Assembly (NCBI GenBank): GCA_030248065.1
Contig: JASAMV010005932.1
Coordinates: 26,843-90,842, forward strand
Source of the DNA: Rhynchonema sp. JSB1_4
Taxonomy: Eukaryota; Nematoda; Chromadorea; Monhysterida; Xyalidae
Reading direction: 5' to 3'
DNA: 64,000 nt
The notes under the pieces are model-generated. The model had not been told where the DNA came from, searched no databases, and saw only the letters and a list, made by a program, of their open reading frames with translations. Numbering within the stretch: position 1 is the first letter of the stretch; the number at the start of each line of letters is the position of its first letter. This document shows, piece after piece, positions 25,201 to 36,498 of this stretch. The translations under genes and the position numbers were made by a program.

Positions 25201-28200
25201 GACAACGGCGTAAAGTGCCTCATGTTACATTTTAGAGGAGCGCTTGCATTCACAACGTCCATGTGTGCTACTTGCAACACAACGCCTGGGTTATTAGACA
25301 TCCGAATATTTGGACACCCACACCCACGGTTTTAAAAGCCCACACATTTGGTGAGAAACCCCACGCGCCAGCACCCATACAGTTGCCGAAATAAGCCACA
25401 CATACACTGTTAGATTTCGAACAAAAGAAGCCTGATGTTGGACGTTTTGACGTATTCTACCGCGAAGAAAACTGCTCCATCCGCCCGATCGTAAGTTGCT
25501 AATCATTCGAAGACGCAAAACAACTTCCAAAAAAACCGACCAACAACCAAGAACGGCATGACGTTCACAATCTGATTGTAGAGCATGCCAGTGAAGTTGA
25601 GCAGTCCTAATGCGGACACAACACCCATGCCGGCGTTGAGCACACCAAGCAGCGCCAACATTGGCTTGCTCACCACCTGCAATAAAGGAACGGTTGCCGC
25701 CAGGGTTATCGTTGATAATCGAATCGGCATTTGGTTAGGATTTAGGATTATTTTATGGCACCTTGCAACCTTCTGGGGATTAGGTGCCTTGCAACCACCT
25801 GGATCCGTCCCTCCCCTCCCCCCAAGGATACCTTGCAACCATTTTCCTGCCACCGCACTGATCAGAGGCATCAGAAAATCTCGAAACATACTTCGTAAAA
25901 ACAGGTCAGTCCCGTGATCAAGGCGCAAGACTGTTCCATTCCGATCACCAAGTTTGTCATGTGACGTCTTGTCACGCAAACGTTTTTTTTTAGAATCTCA
26001 CCCAATCAATATACGGCGTGAACCCAATGGTGGACATGCAACAGAGCACGGCAAACGCGATCAGCACCGTGAAACTGATCACAAATTTCGGCACCAGATG
26101 TTCGGCGTTGCGTTTCAGTTCCTCGGTGAGCGTTTGCGAGTGAAAGATCGTGATCTCGATGTACGGATCGACGTACGCCAGCATTTGCCGTTCGAATTCC
26201 TGAGCAGTGGTTTTTGTGTCAAAATTTTCCACGTACAGGCACAATTCGCACCTAATTTCGCCTAGCTTCTCATCATTTTAGGCGCGAATAAAAAATTCTA
26301 GTTGCAAAGTGCACCCAAAAATTGTCTGAAAAACTATGCTCCTGTGAGATTTGATGTGAAATCACCAGGAAGAAATTCATATAACCAACTTTTTCCCACA
26401 ATCCACTGATATAGCTGACTCGTTCGTTCTGAAATTGCAGCTGATAGACAAGCAGCCAGGCGCGTGCGCTCGACACAAAATATGGACCTTCGATGGAGTC
26501 GGCGCTGCAAAGTAGGCCTTCCGTAGGGTATATTCGAAATTTTTGAATCTGTTGCTCTACACCTCGCCTATCTTAGGCCTAAAACGCTTATCTTTGGCTT
26601 AGATTTGTCTGCAGCGGATTGTAAAGCAGTGGTCACAATTGTCTTGAAACCATTTTTCTTCATTTTAAAAGCTTTTCAGGGGCATCCTATCCTGGCCTAT
26701 ACTTGATGTCAACCTCTCAAAGTCGGGAATGCCAGCATCCCGAATTTTTGGCCATGGGTATCCTGAATTTGTGATGTCCCAAACACATCACTGGTCCACT
26801 GCGAGACCTAGTCGACAAGAAGAAAACAGGCAAACCAACATTTTTATTGAGTAATGACCAGGAGCGCAAATCACCTTCTAATGAAGCGAGTTATTGGGTT
26901 CTGCCGTGCCATGACTAGCTTAAGTTGCATATAACTGGTTCGAGGTGTTTCGTAACCCTCTGACGACCAAATACCGGAGATTAACGCAAACACAAATAGT
27001 GTTGCTTTCGAATTTCCGACTATTCACCGAAAAACGGCAAAAATTAATAAAAATTTCGACCACATACAAAAACATTGACTGCTCCAACCTGACATCAGCC
27101 CTTCTCAATTTGACTTCGCCCATGCTGCTAGCGAGATAGACCCTGCCGAACGAGAACCGATGTTGCGGAAAGGATATATTCGCGCCGGACACGTACAACG
27201 AGTTGATGAGCGACATGTGAATATTGCGCGGACACGGATTGCCGCGCCATCGAAGGCACAGTTTATCGTAGCTAAATTCGACTGGTTGCCCAGCACTGCT
27301 GTCCTCTTGGTAATAGATGGCAATTTTGTTAGTGATGAATTTGTTGAGTCGTTGCACCGCCTCCGAATACGGTCGTTCCAGTATGTTGCCGCCGGATCTG
27401 GCACGAACGATCACCTGGCAACGTTAATGAATGTTGTGACTGACAGGTTGGTGATTGATCATGGTTTTAATAGATAATTTTGGGATGCGGTTTGCAACCG
27501 GAGCCCGGAGCGATTCTATATTGCGCCGAAAACATCACAAAAAAGAGTTGGAAAGCTGCCGATTTGCACCTGAAATTGTGATATCTGCCTGGATTTGCAC
27601 CTGGAAGATTCTGAGGGTGATGTGGGCTGGAATCGCACGATTAGACGGGCCTGATAACAGCGGTCACAGCTTGGCTATCTGAGAAGCTTACCGCATCAAA
27701 AGAAACAAAACAAAACAAGAAGAAGTTTCCAAACTTGCCACGACAATAAACCATCAACATCAACGGAAAGTTGGGTGTGTTTTTTTTAGCAAAATTCATT
27801 TCCAAAATCACCCATGCGCACCTGACATTCCCTCGACTGCGTCACCGACCGGCCGGGTATGAAGTTGTCCTTGAACAACGGCCATTTCTCGTGAATGATA
27901 CGACGTTCGTATTTGGACGGCGCGTTGCGCGGCGTGAACAGATAGACCGCATCCGACACCTCGTTGAAATGCAGAAAACCCAACGCCAGCGCACACGTGA
28001 GCAACAGCGGGAAGAACACGAAAGGCAGCGGGTGTTGCGCGACGAAACGGCCGTAGCGCGCAAAGAACGACGATAGCGGACGCTCGAGACAGTCGAACTG
28101 GGCCATCGATGAGCGGGGCGCTGCAATTGGCGGAGGTAATGGTTTACACTAGTTACCCGGCCAGTTTGCAGAGTATTCCGCAACGGTGGTAAAATATTGG

Positions 28201-30885
28201 AAAATAATTGCTGCGGCAGGCAGAACAATCTAAACGAGCGCCGAAGTGAGGTTGAGATCGAGTGGCTGGATAAAGAAAGAGAAGTAGTTTTATCGCCAGT
28301 GTTGTTTCAAAATGAGATACTGGCTCATTTGGCAAAATCTACTGGCTCATTTCACATTGGCTGAATGAGCCAGTAAAAATGGCAAAAAGCCCTGTGTATC
28401 GCCCTGCAAAAATTATTGGCCCATCATAATTTTGGGGAACAGGCTAAAAAAGAAGTCCCCAGACCCAAACCATTTCCCATCAGCCAGCCATCCAAGACTA
28501 GCCTCAAGATACAGTCACATTCATTCGCTTCCAGACAATTTTATGAACTCCAACTCAGTGGATGACAAGACTCACACATACCCCTGCTGCGCGTGATGTT
28601 CAATCTCACAACTTGCGCGTTCGAACTGGTGGCGCGCACTGGCCCAGTCTCACTGGCAGCAGCATCACTGTCAATCTGCCTTCCCACGTTGGGTGCCGCC
28701 AGTGCCACAACTGCATGCTCAGTCAAATTGGCACTGGAGTCGTTCTTGACATCATTATTATCATCCATATTGACCAATCCAATCGATGTCACACTACTTT
28801 CACTGGTGCTGGTCGTCGGCTGTGAGTCCAACGTGGGTTCCACATTGATATCGAGGTCGGGTTCAAATGCCGAATTGGTGACACACCCAGCGTTGCCGTT
28901 GGCACCATCCACCACAGCCATCCAGTACGGAGGAGGGGCACTGGTTGCTAAGACTGGAGAATTGGACACGTCCGCAATCGAATCCAAATTCGAGGTGGAC
29001 GAGCTTTCGGCCTCGTCACATGTTGATAATGTAGCACTAGACGGTGCTGGACTGTCAGCCGTTGACTGTTCCATTGCAGCTGCTGTTGCTGCAGCATCAC
29101 GCCTGCGTGCCGAAACGGTGTAGCGTAGCATACCGCGATCGCACACAATGCTACCAGGTGAGCCTGCTTCTCCTGATTGATGCTTCTAGGTCACCGCGGA
29201 CGAATAATTGAATTGAATCATGTCTGAAAGCACGTCACGCATTACTCAAGATATCGCCGCAAACAGAGGAAGAACACTGCGCTTCGAAAGAAAAAGTCAA
29301 GGGTGCGTTTGTTGCTGCCGGTCACACATGCCGTGCACGTACATGCACCTACTATTGTAAAGCTGAACTATTGCGCGTACAAGTGTGTGCGCAAGTGCAC
29401 GACAAGACAAATCAATTCGTTTTCTCATACTCGGACAACACGTATGTAAAATTACAACGTCTGATGCCTGAATTTCTGGAAGTGCCTTCCTCACATGCAC
29501 ATGTTTGCGTCAACAAACGCACGCACTTTCGATCTTGCCATTATATTTGTGTAGGCGTCGCTGGCAAAAACAACGAAACACAAACACAAACAAATGGTCG
29601 CGCATAAATGGCATGTGATAAACCGGCAATAGCATTGCACTGGTGTTTATTCTTCGTATAGCCTAAAAAACCAAAGCGTCACCTCGGTCGTCTTGTGATG
29701 GCTACGGTGTACAAATAAAATTCATCACTCAAAACGACCACCTTCCAATCGAACAATCCAACCGAAATATCATATCTGGCCGGCTGGTTTGATATTTACA
29801 TCTGCGAGAATCGGTATAAAAATATCCATGACAAACATATCGACCGATAACAATAAACGAGCGAGCTGCTGCACCTCTTGGCACACATTCACACTCTCAC
29901 ACGTTGTGCACTGCGCGCAGCACACACACATTCAGTCAAGCAAACACAGATGCCTCTCACGGTGATAAAAATTTATCCCTCACTTGCTCTCGCATTCGCA
30001 GACGTTGTGCGCACGTAGACTATGTTCTGGTGACACAAATGGCAAGCCACGTAAATGGCAATCAAACAATGCGCTGGTTGCGCTCACAGCAGGTGAACAA
30101 GAGAAGACTCATTTTGCCTGCTGCCAGCGAAGCCGCAAAATGCACGCACAATTCACATGATCAGATGATTAATCGTAAAGTTTGCAGCGCGTAGACTCAT
30201 ACAGCTAAGTATCAAAGGATACTTCAGAATTTCACTCCATCACAAGAAACGGGGATCAAATAGCACACTTCGACTAGGGTCGCTTCGGGGCTACGTTCAG
30301 ACGAACAATTTTTTGATAACTTCCTTCGATACCAACACAGATGCGCTCACCTTGTCTGTCCGTCGCACGATCGATGCGGTTCAATTTCTCACTGGTGATC
30401 GAGCAACTGGATTCATCGGTCGACAGCGGTGGTGGCACTGCCCAATCATCGTCGGCTGCAGCAGCCGCAGCCACAAACGCTGCGTTGTCGTGGCCGTGCG
30501 GCGGAGGAGGCGGAGGCGGAGCGGGTATGAGTTGAGCAGTGGATGGTATGGCTTGCAGACTCACCAGCGACGCCGGATGCGGTAGGTGGTAGAGGTAGGT
30601 GGATGGCGGTGGTGGTGGGTAGACGTGGCGGTTCGGTTGTTGCAGTAAATGATGCAAAATGCGTGCGCTGGGCGAATCGGTGTGATCAGCAGCAGCAACT
30701 GAGTTGCCACCAGCATTGCTCCAATCGATCACAGGATGTGACATTACATGCTGCAACGACGACGAGTTATTGTTATGATGTACTGCTGTGGCAGCAGTTG
30801 ATGTGGATTGTTGTTGTTGCTGCTGCTGCATATGCGTGCCAATGCTGAATATGTCCTGCTCGTTATTGCTAGTCATCTCCTTCAC
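19222..30885 (-). CDS. Patched-related (PTR/PTCHD-like) sterol-sensing-domain membrane protein
   Basis: Multi-pass RND-superfamily protein related to Patched/NPC1; nematode PTR proteins act in sterol/hedgehog-related trafficking, moulting and cuticle formation. Exons (minus): 30885-30351, 29172-28582, 28120-27822, 27414-27068, 26504-26400, 26251-26002, 25676-25541, 24225-23993, 22740-22651, 22407-22223, 21934-21664, 21379-21033, 20825-20681, 20166-19908, 19592-19222; about 1387 residues. Donors of exons 5, 9 and 12 are chosen by phase, are not strong consensus sites, and are less sure (exon 12 could instead end at 21077). Sterol-sensing core: NVMPFLVV then IGVDNMF, SITALTDALSFGVGA and FCIYTCVAIAMTFVYQ. 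Second half: FTDQYSLILPNTIQN, DFSAHITYGY, GWPIVQGALSTVIG and HGLVFLPVLLS. Residues 1-375 are low complexity (poly-Q, His, Pro, Ala, Ser/Thr), far longer than typical PTR N-termini; the tail has poly-Asn. Several introns carry MITEs. Confidence 0.93.
22876..23254. mobile_element. hAT-like MITE, family P4 (TATACTTGCG ends), 8-bp TSD
   Basis: 379 bp bounded by TATACTTGCG and CGCAAGTATA, flanked on both sides by GTGTGGAC, a perfect 8-bp target duplication. Interior is alternating GGAAAAAACCG/CGGTTTTTCC blocks. It sits in a PTR intron and inside the end of a degenerate P5 MITE. The 8-bp duplication supports hAT-type transposition. Confidence 0.85.
23255..23767. repeat. Degenerate P5 MITE split by P4 and by a TAGGGTTAGAG-type element
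   Basis: The ends match family P5 (AACACGAGCCCGATTTCGG; CGGGCCTGTGTTGGCGTGG) and TGAAACAT is at 23296. The middle, about 23320-23677, is a diverged copy of the hAT MITE seen at 32724 (GTCGGGTGCCGGGTACC, ending CTCTAACCCTA). The P4 copy at 22876 is inserted at its left end. All lie in a PTR intron. Confidence 0.7.
24258..24906. repeat. 650-bp palindromic MITE, family P10, in a PTR intron
   Basis: Foldback bounded by TTAAAGGGGAAATTGCAC and its complement. Arms contain CATGTTTGAGAG, GGCGCGGACCGGCCG and GAAATTCTATAGTTAG blocks. Apex has ATGTTTCA (24577); GAATGTTTCGC variants occur in the arms. Second copy at 51819-52678. Confidence 0.9.
24909..25040. repeat. 132-bp palindrome abutting P10
   Basis: CTAACCATACCTCGTTCTCTG pairs with CAGAGAACGAAGTATAGTTAG; interior GAACAGAGAACAAATTCTC is repeated in inverse. 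Short MITE or hairpin in a PTR intron, no other copy found here. Confidence 0.75.
25755..25873. repeat. Fragment of CAGTG-type hAT MITE in a PTR intron
   Basis: Contains three ACCTTGCAACC subterminal repeats and ends with CCTGCCACCGCACTG, the same end as elements at 46133 and 49895. It explains the spurious upstream extension of the open frame over PTR exon 7. Confidence 0.65.
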
Positions 30886-31790
30886 TCATTCGACACACGC
30901 GACTGCACCAATCTATCATGTATGATGATCATGCGCTCATACACAGCTTCCGGTGTTCAACGATGCATCAGAAGAAAATCAACGTCGCTCTGCCTCGGCT
31001 GGATCATTAGTTGGATTTGCCTGCAATCACACGCTTTCTTTCATATTTTTATGACGACAAAATAAAATCATGTTCAAGAACTGAATGTGAACTGCAGAAA
31101 TTGAGACGAACGGAGCGAGTCTGGTGAGTTACGCTGGTGACACAGTTTCTCTGACTGGCCAGCAAAAACGAAAATATTTGAATAAATACACGTGACTGCA
31201 TGGATTCAGGATTAACCTGCAATGCACATTATAACTGCACGCAGACGGATAACAAAAAATGCGACAGCCTGTGCTTTGCGGTACGCACGCATGCACACGT
31301 ACACCAAACATGCAATTCCAGCTGCCGCAGTGTGCGCATACATTGAATCATCTGGGTCAGATCAATGACCTCAACCCACACACCTGCACGCGTTTGCGTG
31401 TTACTACACCGCACCTCGCTCTCTCTTACTACATTTGTAATTTGCACTGCATTACCTGTGCCGTATATGTGCGCGCACGGTTAAATCCATTTGTACCTAC
31501 CAACCACCTACCACAACACACACACATGAACTTCTGTTCGCTTACACATAAAATCTCACAACACAAACATATGCGCACGTTTGATAAGCGTACGCATAAA
31601 CAACAAGCACTTAAACTGTCAGAAGCGATCAATCATTCTTATGACATTGTGATGTCAACAAGACATGACCACACACAACTTTGTTGTCATGGTCCCAAAC
31701 TCAAACTGGGAGCCTGTTCAGGTGAAGCCGAGGTCGAGTCGAATCCATAACATCAACAGACCGATTGCAGGCTGTGAGCCAAGCGATTAA
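30886..31790. other. Region upstream of PTR, no gene seen
   Basis: Should contain the PTR promoter and 5' UTR. CA- and ACACAC-rich with scattered CATGCACAC words; I see no coding exon, palindrome or recognisable promoter motif. Confidence 0.5.
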
Positions 31791-32723
31791 AAAATGTTAA
31801 ATATCTCTGCCCCAACCAACTCCACAGTTGTACACGAACACGACCATTTGGCTTTATCACCCAATAATGTGCGGACTCTGTTTTTGGAGGCTCTATCTTT
31901 TCACCGGGGCCGTTCAGGCGGGGGGGGGGTCGGGCTGTATTTTTGGGGCTCTATTTTGGGCAACATGGCACCCACCACCCTGGTGCAGGACAGTGCTGTG
32001 GCTGGGGAAGGGTCCCCCAAAAAGGTACAGCATCTCCCCCGCCCCGGTACGGTATCTCACCCTATTTTGGCCCCATTTTTACCCCCAAAAGTATACCGGC
32101 GGATGGACCATTTTTTGTTTTCGGAAAAAGACCTGAAAAAACCGAGTCCATCTGGGACGTGAAAAAACCAAAAAAAACCCTCAGCCTCCGGGAAACATCG
32201 GTCTTTTTGCGCGAAATTTCCCAATTTTTGATAAAAGTTGGGGAAAATTTTTCTTCAAAAAACTTTGGTAATGCACGTACGATGTCAAAGCGGCTTGTTC
32301 CACTGATTTTTGTCATAATCAGCATTAAAAACACCCATAGACACCATTGTAGTGCCCGTGCTAGCATTAACGTGCCTCGAAAATACCTCATTTGGGCTTC
32401 CTCTAGCGTTATACACTGCGGTTCTTTTAAAAACCGGTTTTTCCGCCACCGCCAGTATACCCAAAGAACCCTTTTTGGACCAAAATGGCTAAAATTCGGC
32501 AAAAATTGACCAAAAGTGTCAAAATTTACGCGCTGGCGCTAATAGTGTACATTTCAAGCCATAAAAATGCACTCCCAACGAAAGTAGTATGGTGCTGTAT
32601 CTCCACCTCAAAAAAATCTTCCCCCAACCGCCCCCAAACTGGGTTTCCCCACCCAGTGACTAAAATTACGGTAATTTATATTTTCGGAATTTATGTTATA
32701 TTTTCCAAATAAATTACCACCAG

Positions 32724-33195
32724 TAGGGTTAGAGGTCGGGGGGGGGGGTACCCGACACCCGATACCCGACATCTGGAAATACCCGACACCCGACATTTGA
32801 AAAAAAGCCGACACCCGACAGTTCCAAAAAACCCGACACCCGACATCTAGTTTTTGGAAAAAACCCGACACCCGAAAGCTGTTTTAGGACCAAAAACAGG
32901 CAAATTTTTGCTCCTTCGCATTATTAGTGCAATTTTTTGGATTAAGTGACTGAATTCAAGTATTTTCACACGAAATAAACACCAAAATGTCACATTCTGC
33001 GTCTTCGGAAACATTTGGTTCGAAGAAAATTTTCTCTCAAAATTCTTCTCTCAGCAATACTGATGTTTTGAACCGTAAGTGTCGGGTGTCGGCTGTCGGG
33101 TCCCAAAAAAACCGACACCCTACACCTGGAGGCACTCGACACCCGACACCTACAGTTTTTTTTGGCACCAGACACCCGACATCTCTCTAACCCTA
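32724..33195. mobile_element. hAT-like MITE, TAGGGTTAGAG ends, 8-bp TSD
   Basis: 472 bp, ends TAGGGTTAGAG and CTCTAACCCTA, flanked by perfect 8-bp duplication ACCACCAG. Subterminal arrays of TACCCGACACCCGACAT-type repeats on both sides, single-copy core containing TTGGTTCGAAG. TAGGG fits the hAT YARNG terminal rule. Inverse copy at 33837. Confidence 0.92.
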
Positions 33196-33836
33196 ACCAC
33201 CAGTACTTACAAGGAATTTGGAAGCCCATTTTTGCGCAATTTTTGCCTTGCTTATGGTTCGTTAATCCTGCATGTCTGTTTCAGGTTCGATTAAACCGCT
33301 TTTGTGACGCAGGTTCGAACCCTCAAGAACATTTTTCGCCATTATAGACCAAAACACACCGGAAAAACAAATTACCGGTGATTCTTCCAGGTAATTTATT
33401 TTCGAAAATTACCGGGCTCCGTTTTTTTCGGAAATAAAACGGTTTTTTTCAGTTTGTCACTATACCACCCAAGCCCCACCCCAAAATTGTCAAATGACGG
33501 GTTGGGTACAGTACCTCCCCTTTTTGGCCTCAGGGCAGTGCTGGGGGGATTGGGGAGGTCCACCAAAGGTGCAGTATCTCCCCCTCGCCGGTACGGTATT
33601 TCCCCCAACATTTCCAAAATTTCACCCCAAAAGTAGCCTTTTTGGTAAAAAATGGCTAAAAACGGGCCAAAATCGACTTAAGTACAAAAATTCGCGCGCT
33701 CCGCGCGATTCATCCACATTTCAACCTATAAAAATCGAATTCTCGCGAAAGTAGAGTGGGAACCTGACACGTTCGTGAAACCTTTGAGCCAAAAATTATA
33801 CCTACTACTGTACCAGCCGGGGCGGCGACTTACGTG

Positions 33837-34332
33837 TAGGGTTAGAGAGATGTCGGGTGTCGGGTGTCGGGTGCCAAAAAAGTGTAGGTGTCGGGTGTCG
33901 GGTACCTCCAGATGTCGGGTGTCGGGTTTTTTTGGACCCGACAGCCGACACCCGACACTTGCGGTTCAAAGCATCAGTTTTGCTGAGAGAAGAATTTTGA
34001 GAGAAAATTTTCTTCGAACCAAATGTTTTCCAAGACGCAGAAAGTGACATTTTGGTGTTTATTTCGTGTGAAAATACTTGAATTCAGTAACTTGAGCCAA
34101 AAATGGCACTAATGATGCGAATGAGCAAAAATTTGCCTGTTTTTGGTCCAAAAACAGGTGTCGGGTGTCGGGTTTTTTTCAAAAACTAGATGTCGGGTGT
34201 CGGGTTTTTTTTGCAACTGTCGGGTGTCGGCTTTTTTTCTGAGATGTCGGGTGTCGGGTACTTCCAGATGTCGGATGTCGGCTGTCGGGTGTCGGCTGTC
34301 GGGTGTCGGGTACCCCCCGACCTCTAACCCTA
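33837..34332. mobile_element. hAT-like MITE, TAGGGTTAGAG ends, 8-bp TSD, inverted copy
   Basis: 496 bp in inverse orientation to 32724-33195; flanked by 8-bp duplication CTTACGTG. A paralogous sequence near 36775 reads GGCGACTTACGTGCTGC without the insertion, giving an independent empty site. Arms are tandem TGTCGGGTG words. Confidence 0.93.
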
Positions 34333-34482
34333 CTTACGTGCTGCATCAGGATGGCGCGTCAATCTAGCTACCTACCCCTTCCCCCAGCTGCACCAGTGAA
34401 AACAAGTACCTATTCTGCAGAAAATTTTCGAATTTTTTCAGCTTTTTGGACTTTTTCAGTTTTCGGCCCTTGCAAATTGGCT

Positions 34483-34589
34483 GACCGGGCCGGGCCGACC
34501 TGCATCCCTTCACCGGGCCGGGCTGGGCTGGGCCGGACTTTTCGCCGACCGGGCCGGGCCGACTTTACCCGGCCCGTTTCCGATCTCTG
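34483..34589. repeat. GGGCC-rich terminal array ending in CCGATCTCTG
   Basis: Right-hand end of a CAGAGATCGG-family hAT-like element: repeats of GGGCCGGGCCGAC then CGTTTCCGATCTCTG. Host of the 33837-34332 insertion. Its left end is not recognisable. Confidence 0.65.
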
Positions 34590-34873
34590 CTGTCCCCTAT
34601 CTCCCCCTCCGGGTACACTATCTCCCCCAATTTTTGCCTAAAATAGGTATTTTTGTGCCTAAAATGGGCATTTTTAGAACAAAAATGTGTGGTTTTTGGG
34701 TCAATGTTCTCAAAAGTCGCCAAAATACCCTTTTTGTGAAGAATTTTTTTCCGAAAAGGGGCAAAAATAGGTCAAATTTTCAACCTCAAAAAGTGACTCG
34801 TTCCTCAATTTGGGTCTTCCGCCCCCTTCCCCCCTCGAGGGTACAATATCTCCCCCTCCGAAAAAAAAACGCT

Positions 34874-35212
34874 TATACTTGCGTATTTTTCCGCAAAGTA
34901 TATTTTTAGAAAAAAAACGTTTTTTTCCAAATATTTTTCCAGTACTTAAGGATACCCATGGTCCAAAAACGCCTATTTTGGAGAAAATTTCGTCGGGAAA
35001 TGGACTGAAACAGGCTAAAAAGTGCTCATTTTGAACTGTTTAGTACCGATTTACATTGTTTTGACAACATCCTCTCGCAACCTTGGAAAATATCTAGGAA
35101 ATTTTCGGAAAAAACCGTTTTTTTTCAAAAGTTGTCACTTCGGGCCTCGGAAAAAACGTTTTTTTTTCGGATTTTTTTGGAAAAAACCGTTTTTTTCCGG
35201 CCCGCAAGTATA
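34874..35212. repeat. MITE, family P4 (TATACTTGCG ends)
   Basis: 339 bp, same ends and interior as 22876-23254. Flanks do not show a duplication, so the site has decayed or was formed by rearrangement. Confidence 0.8.
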
Positions 35213-35671
35213 GGTCCGCTATCTCCCCCTCCGGACGGACCAGGAACAACGCTGATTGGGGGATCCCTCGTCCCCCAAACCACAGCACTGGCAACCATAG
35301 TGACATGACAAACAAGAAAAACCTGTTTTTTGACAGTCGTCGGAACTCCAGCCCAGCCCAGCTGTCAATAGTCAAAGTGAAATGTTGTCGCAGGGTTCAC
35401 GAAAGAAACGATAGGAGGTGGCAGCAACACGTGAAGCTGTCAAGGTCGGCCCCAACCACAACAGAGATCGGAAACGGGCCGGGCCGGGCCGCGATTTTGG
35501 ACTTGGTCGACAGGGCCGGGCCGGGCCGGAGATTTGGGGGGACCGGGCCGGGGCGGGCCGGCCTAAATTCGAGCGAAATTACCATTTTTTGAACCAAAAT
35601 TTTTGCGCTTAACATTTCCTTGTTCTTGATCTTTTCAGTCATCGTTTTGAAGAAAGAATCGGTGGTGTAGC

Positions 35672-35945
35672 TATTGGTCGCACAATGACTATATAAGAAT
35701 CCATCCAAAAATTTCCCTGAATGGTAAGGCACGTCTCGCTGCAGATCACAAGCGTTCTATTTATATTTTTTCCAAAACATTTCTGCCGATATCACGCTCA
35801 CTGTGTTCAAGCAGCTTCACTGTAATATCGCCAGAAATGTTTTGGAAAAAATATAAATAGAACGCTTGTGATCTGCACCGAGACGTGCCTTACCATTCAG
35901 GAAAATTATTGGATGGATTCTTATATAGTAATTGTGCGACCAATA
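35672..35945. repeat. Palindromic MITE, family P6
   Basis: 274-bp foldback, ends TATTGGTCGCACAATGAC and GTGCGACCAATA; arms CACAAGCGTTCTATTTATA and complement. Nested in 35462-37048. Confidence 0.88.
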
Positions 35946-36053
35946 CCAATCCCCGGGCCGTGGCAATCAACCTGTACCACCAAAAAAGCCTGCCTGTAAT
36001 CAACCTACCTAGGTACTGGTAATGGGTAACGGTAATGGGTAATGGGTAATAGG

Positions 36054-36498
36054 CAGTGTTGGAGGTACTCTGGAGGGGGGATACCTACTGTACCGCGCTC
36101 GGAGAGGGGGGATACCTGCTGTACCAGAGCCGATGGCCTGGGGGGGGGGGTTATGTACCTAGGGAGGGTTGGGGGGGTTAGGTTTTGGGGTGAGAATTTT
36201 TAATGTGTTTATTATGTGTGGAATCGTGTGAAAACGTAGTATTTGCGCGCGTAGCGCGCGAATTTGGGGTAATTTGAGGTAAAAACCACTGATTTTACAC
36301 TAATTTTGGCCATTTTGGTCAAAAATTGGCACTTTTGAGGCAAAATCGGGGGGATACCTACTGTACCGGGGTGAAAATCGGGGGGGATACCTACTGTACC
36401 ATGCCAAACATCGGGGGGATACCTACTGTACCAGGCGAGGGGGGATACCTACTGTACTGGGGGGGGGCTACCCCCCAAACCCCCCACCTCCAACACTG
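36054..36498. mobile_element. hAT-like MITE, CAGTGTTGGAGG ends, 8-bp TSD
   Basis: 445 bp, ends CAGTGTTGGAGGT and ACCTCCAACACTG, flanked by GTAATAGG on both sides. Arms are repeats of GGGGGGATACCTACTGTACC. Inserted in a GTAATGG-rich simple repeat within 35462-37048. Confidence 0.92.

Larger units (their letters stand above)
31905..35290. mobile_element. Block of nested CAGTGCTGTGG-type MITE remnants
   Basis: Built of subterminal words GGTACAGTATCTCCCCC and CCCCCAAAAAGG around ends such as CAGTGCTGTGGCTGGGG (from 31992) and CCACAGCACTG (near 35290). Two complete TAGGGTTAGAG hAT MITEs and one P4 element are inserted in it. The CAGTG ends fit hAT terminal consensus, but I could not pair the outermost ends by a target duplication. 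No host coding sequence seen. Confidence 0.6.

Noticed and set aside
25683..25979. Upstream extension of the PTR exon 7 open frame
   Set aside because: A clean TTGCAG acceptor at 25677 restores phase, and the extension lies over a MITE fragment.
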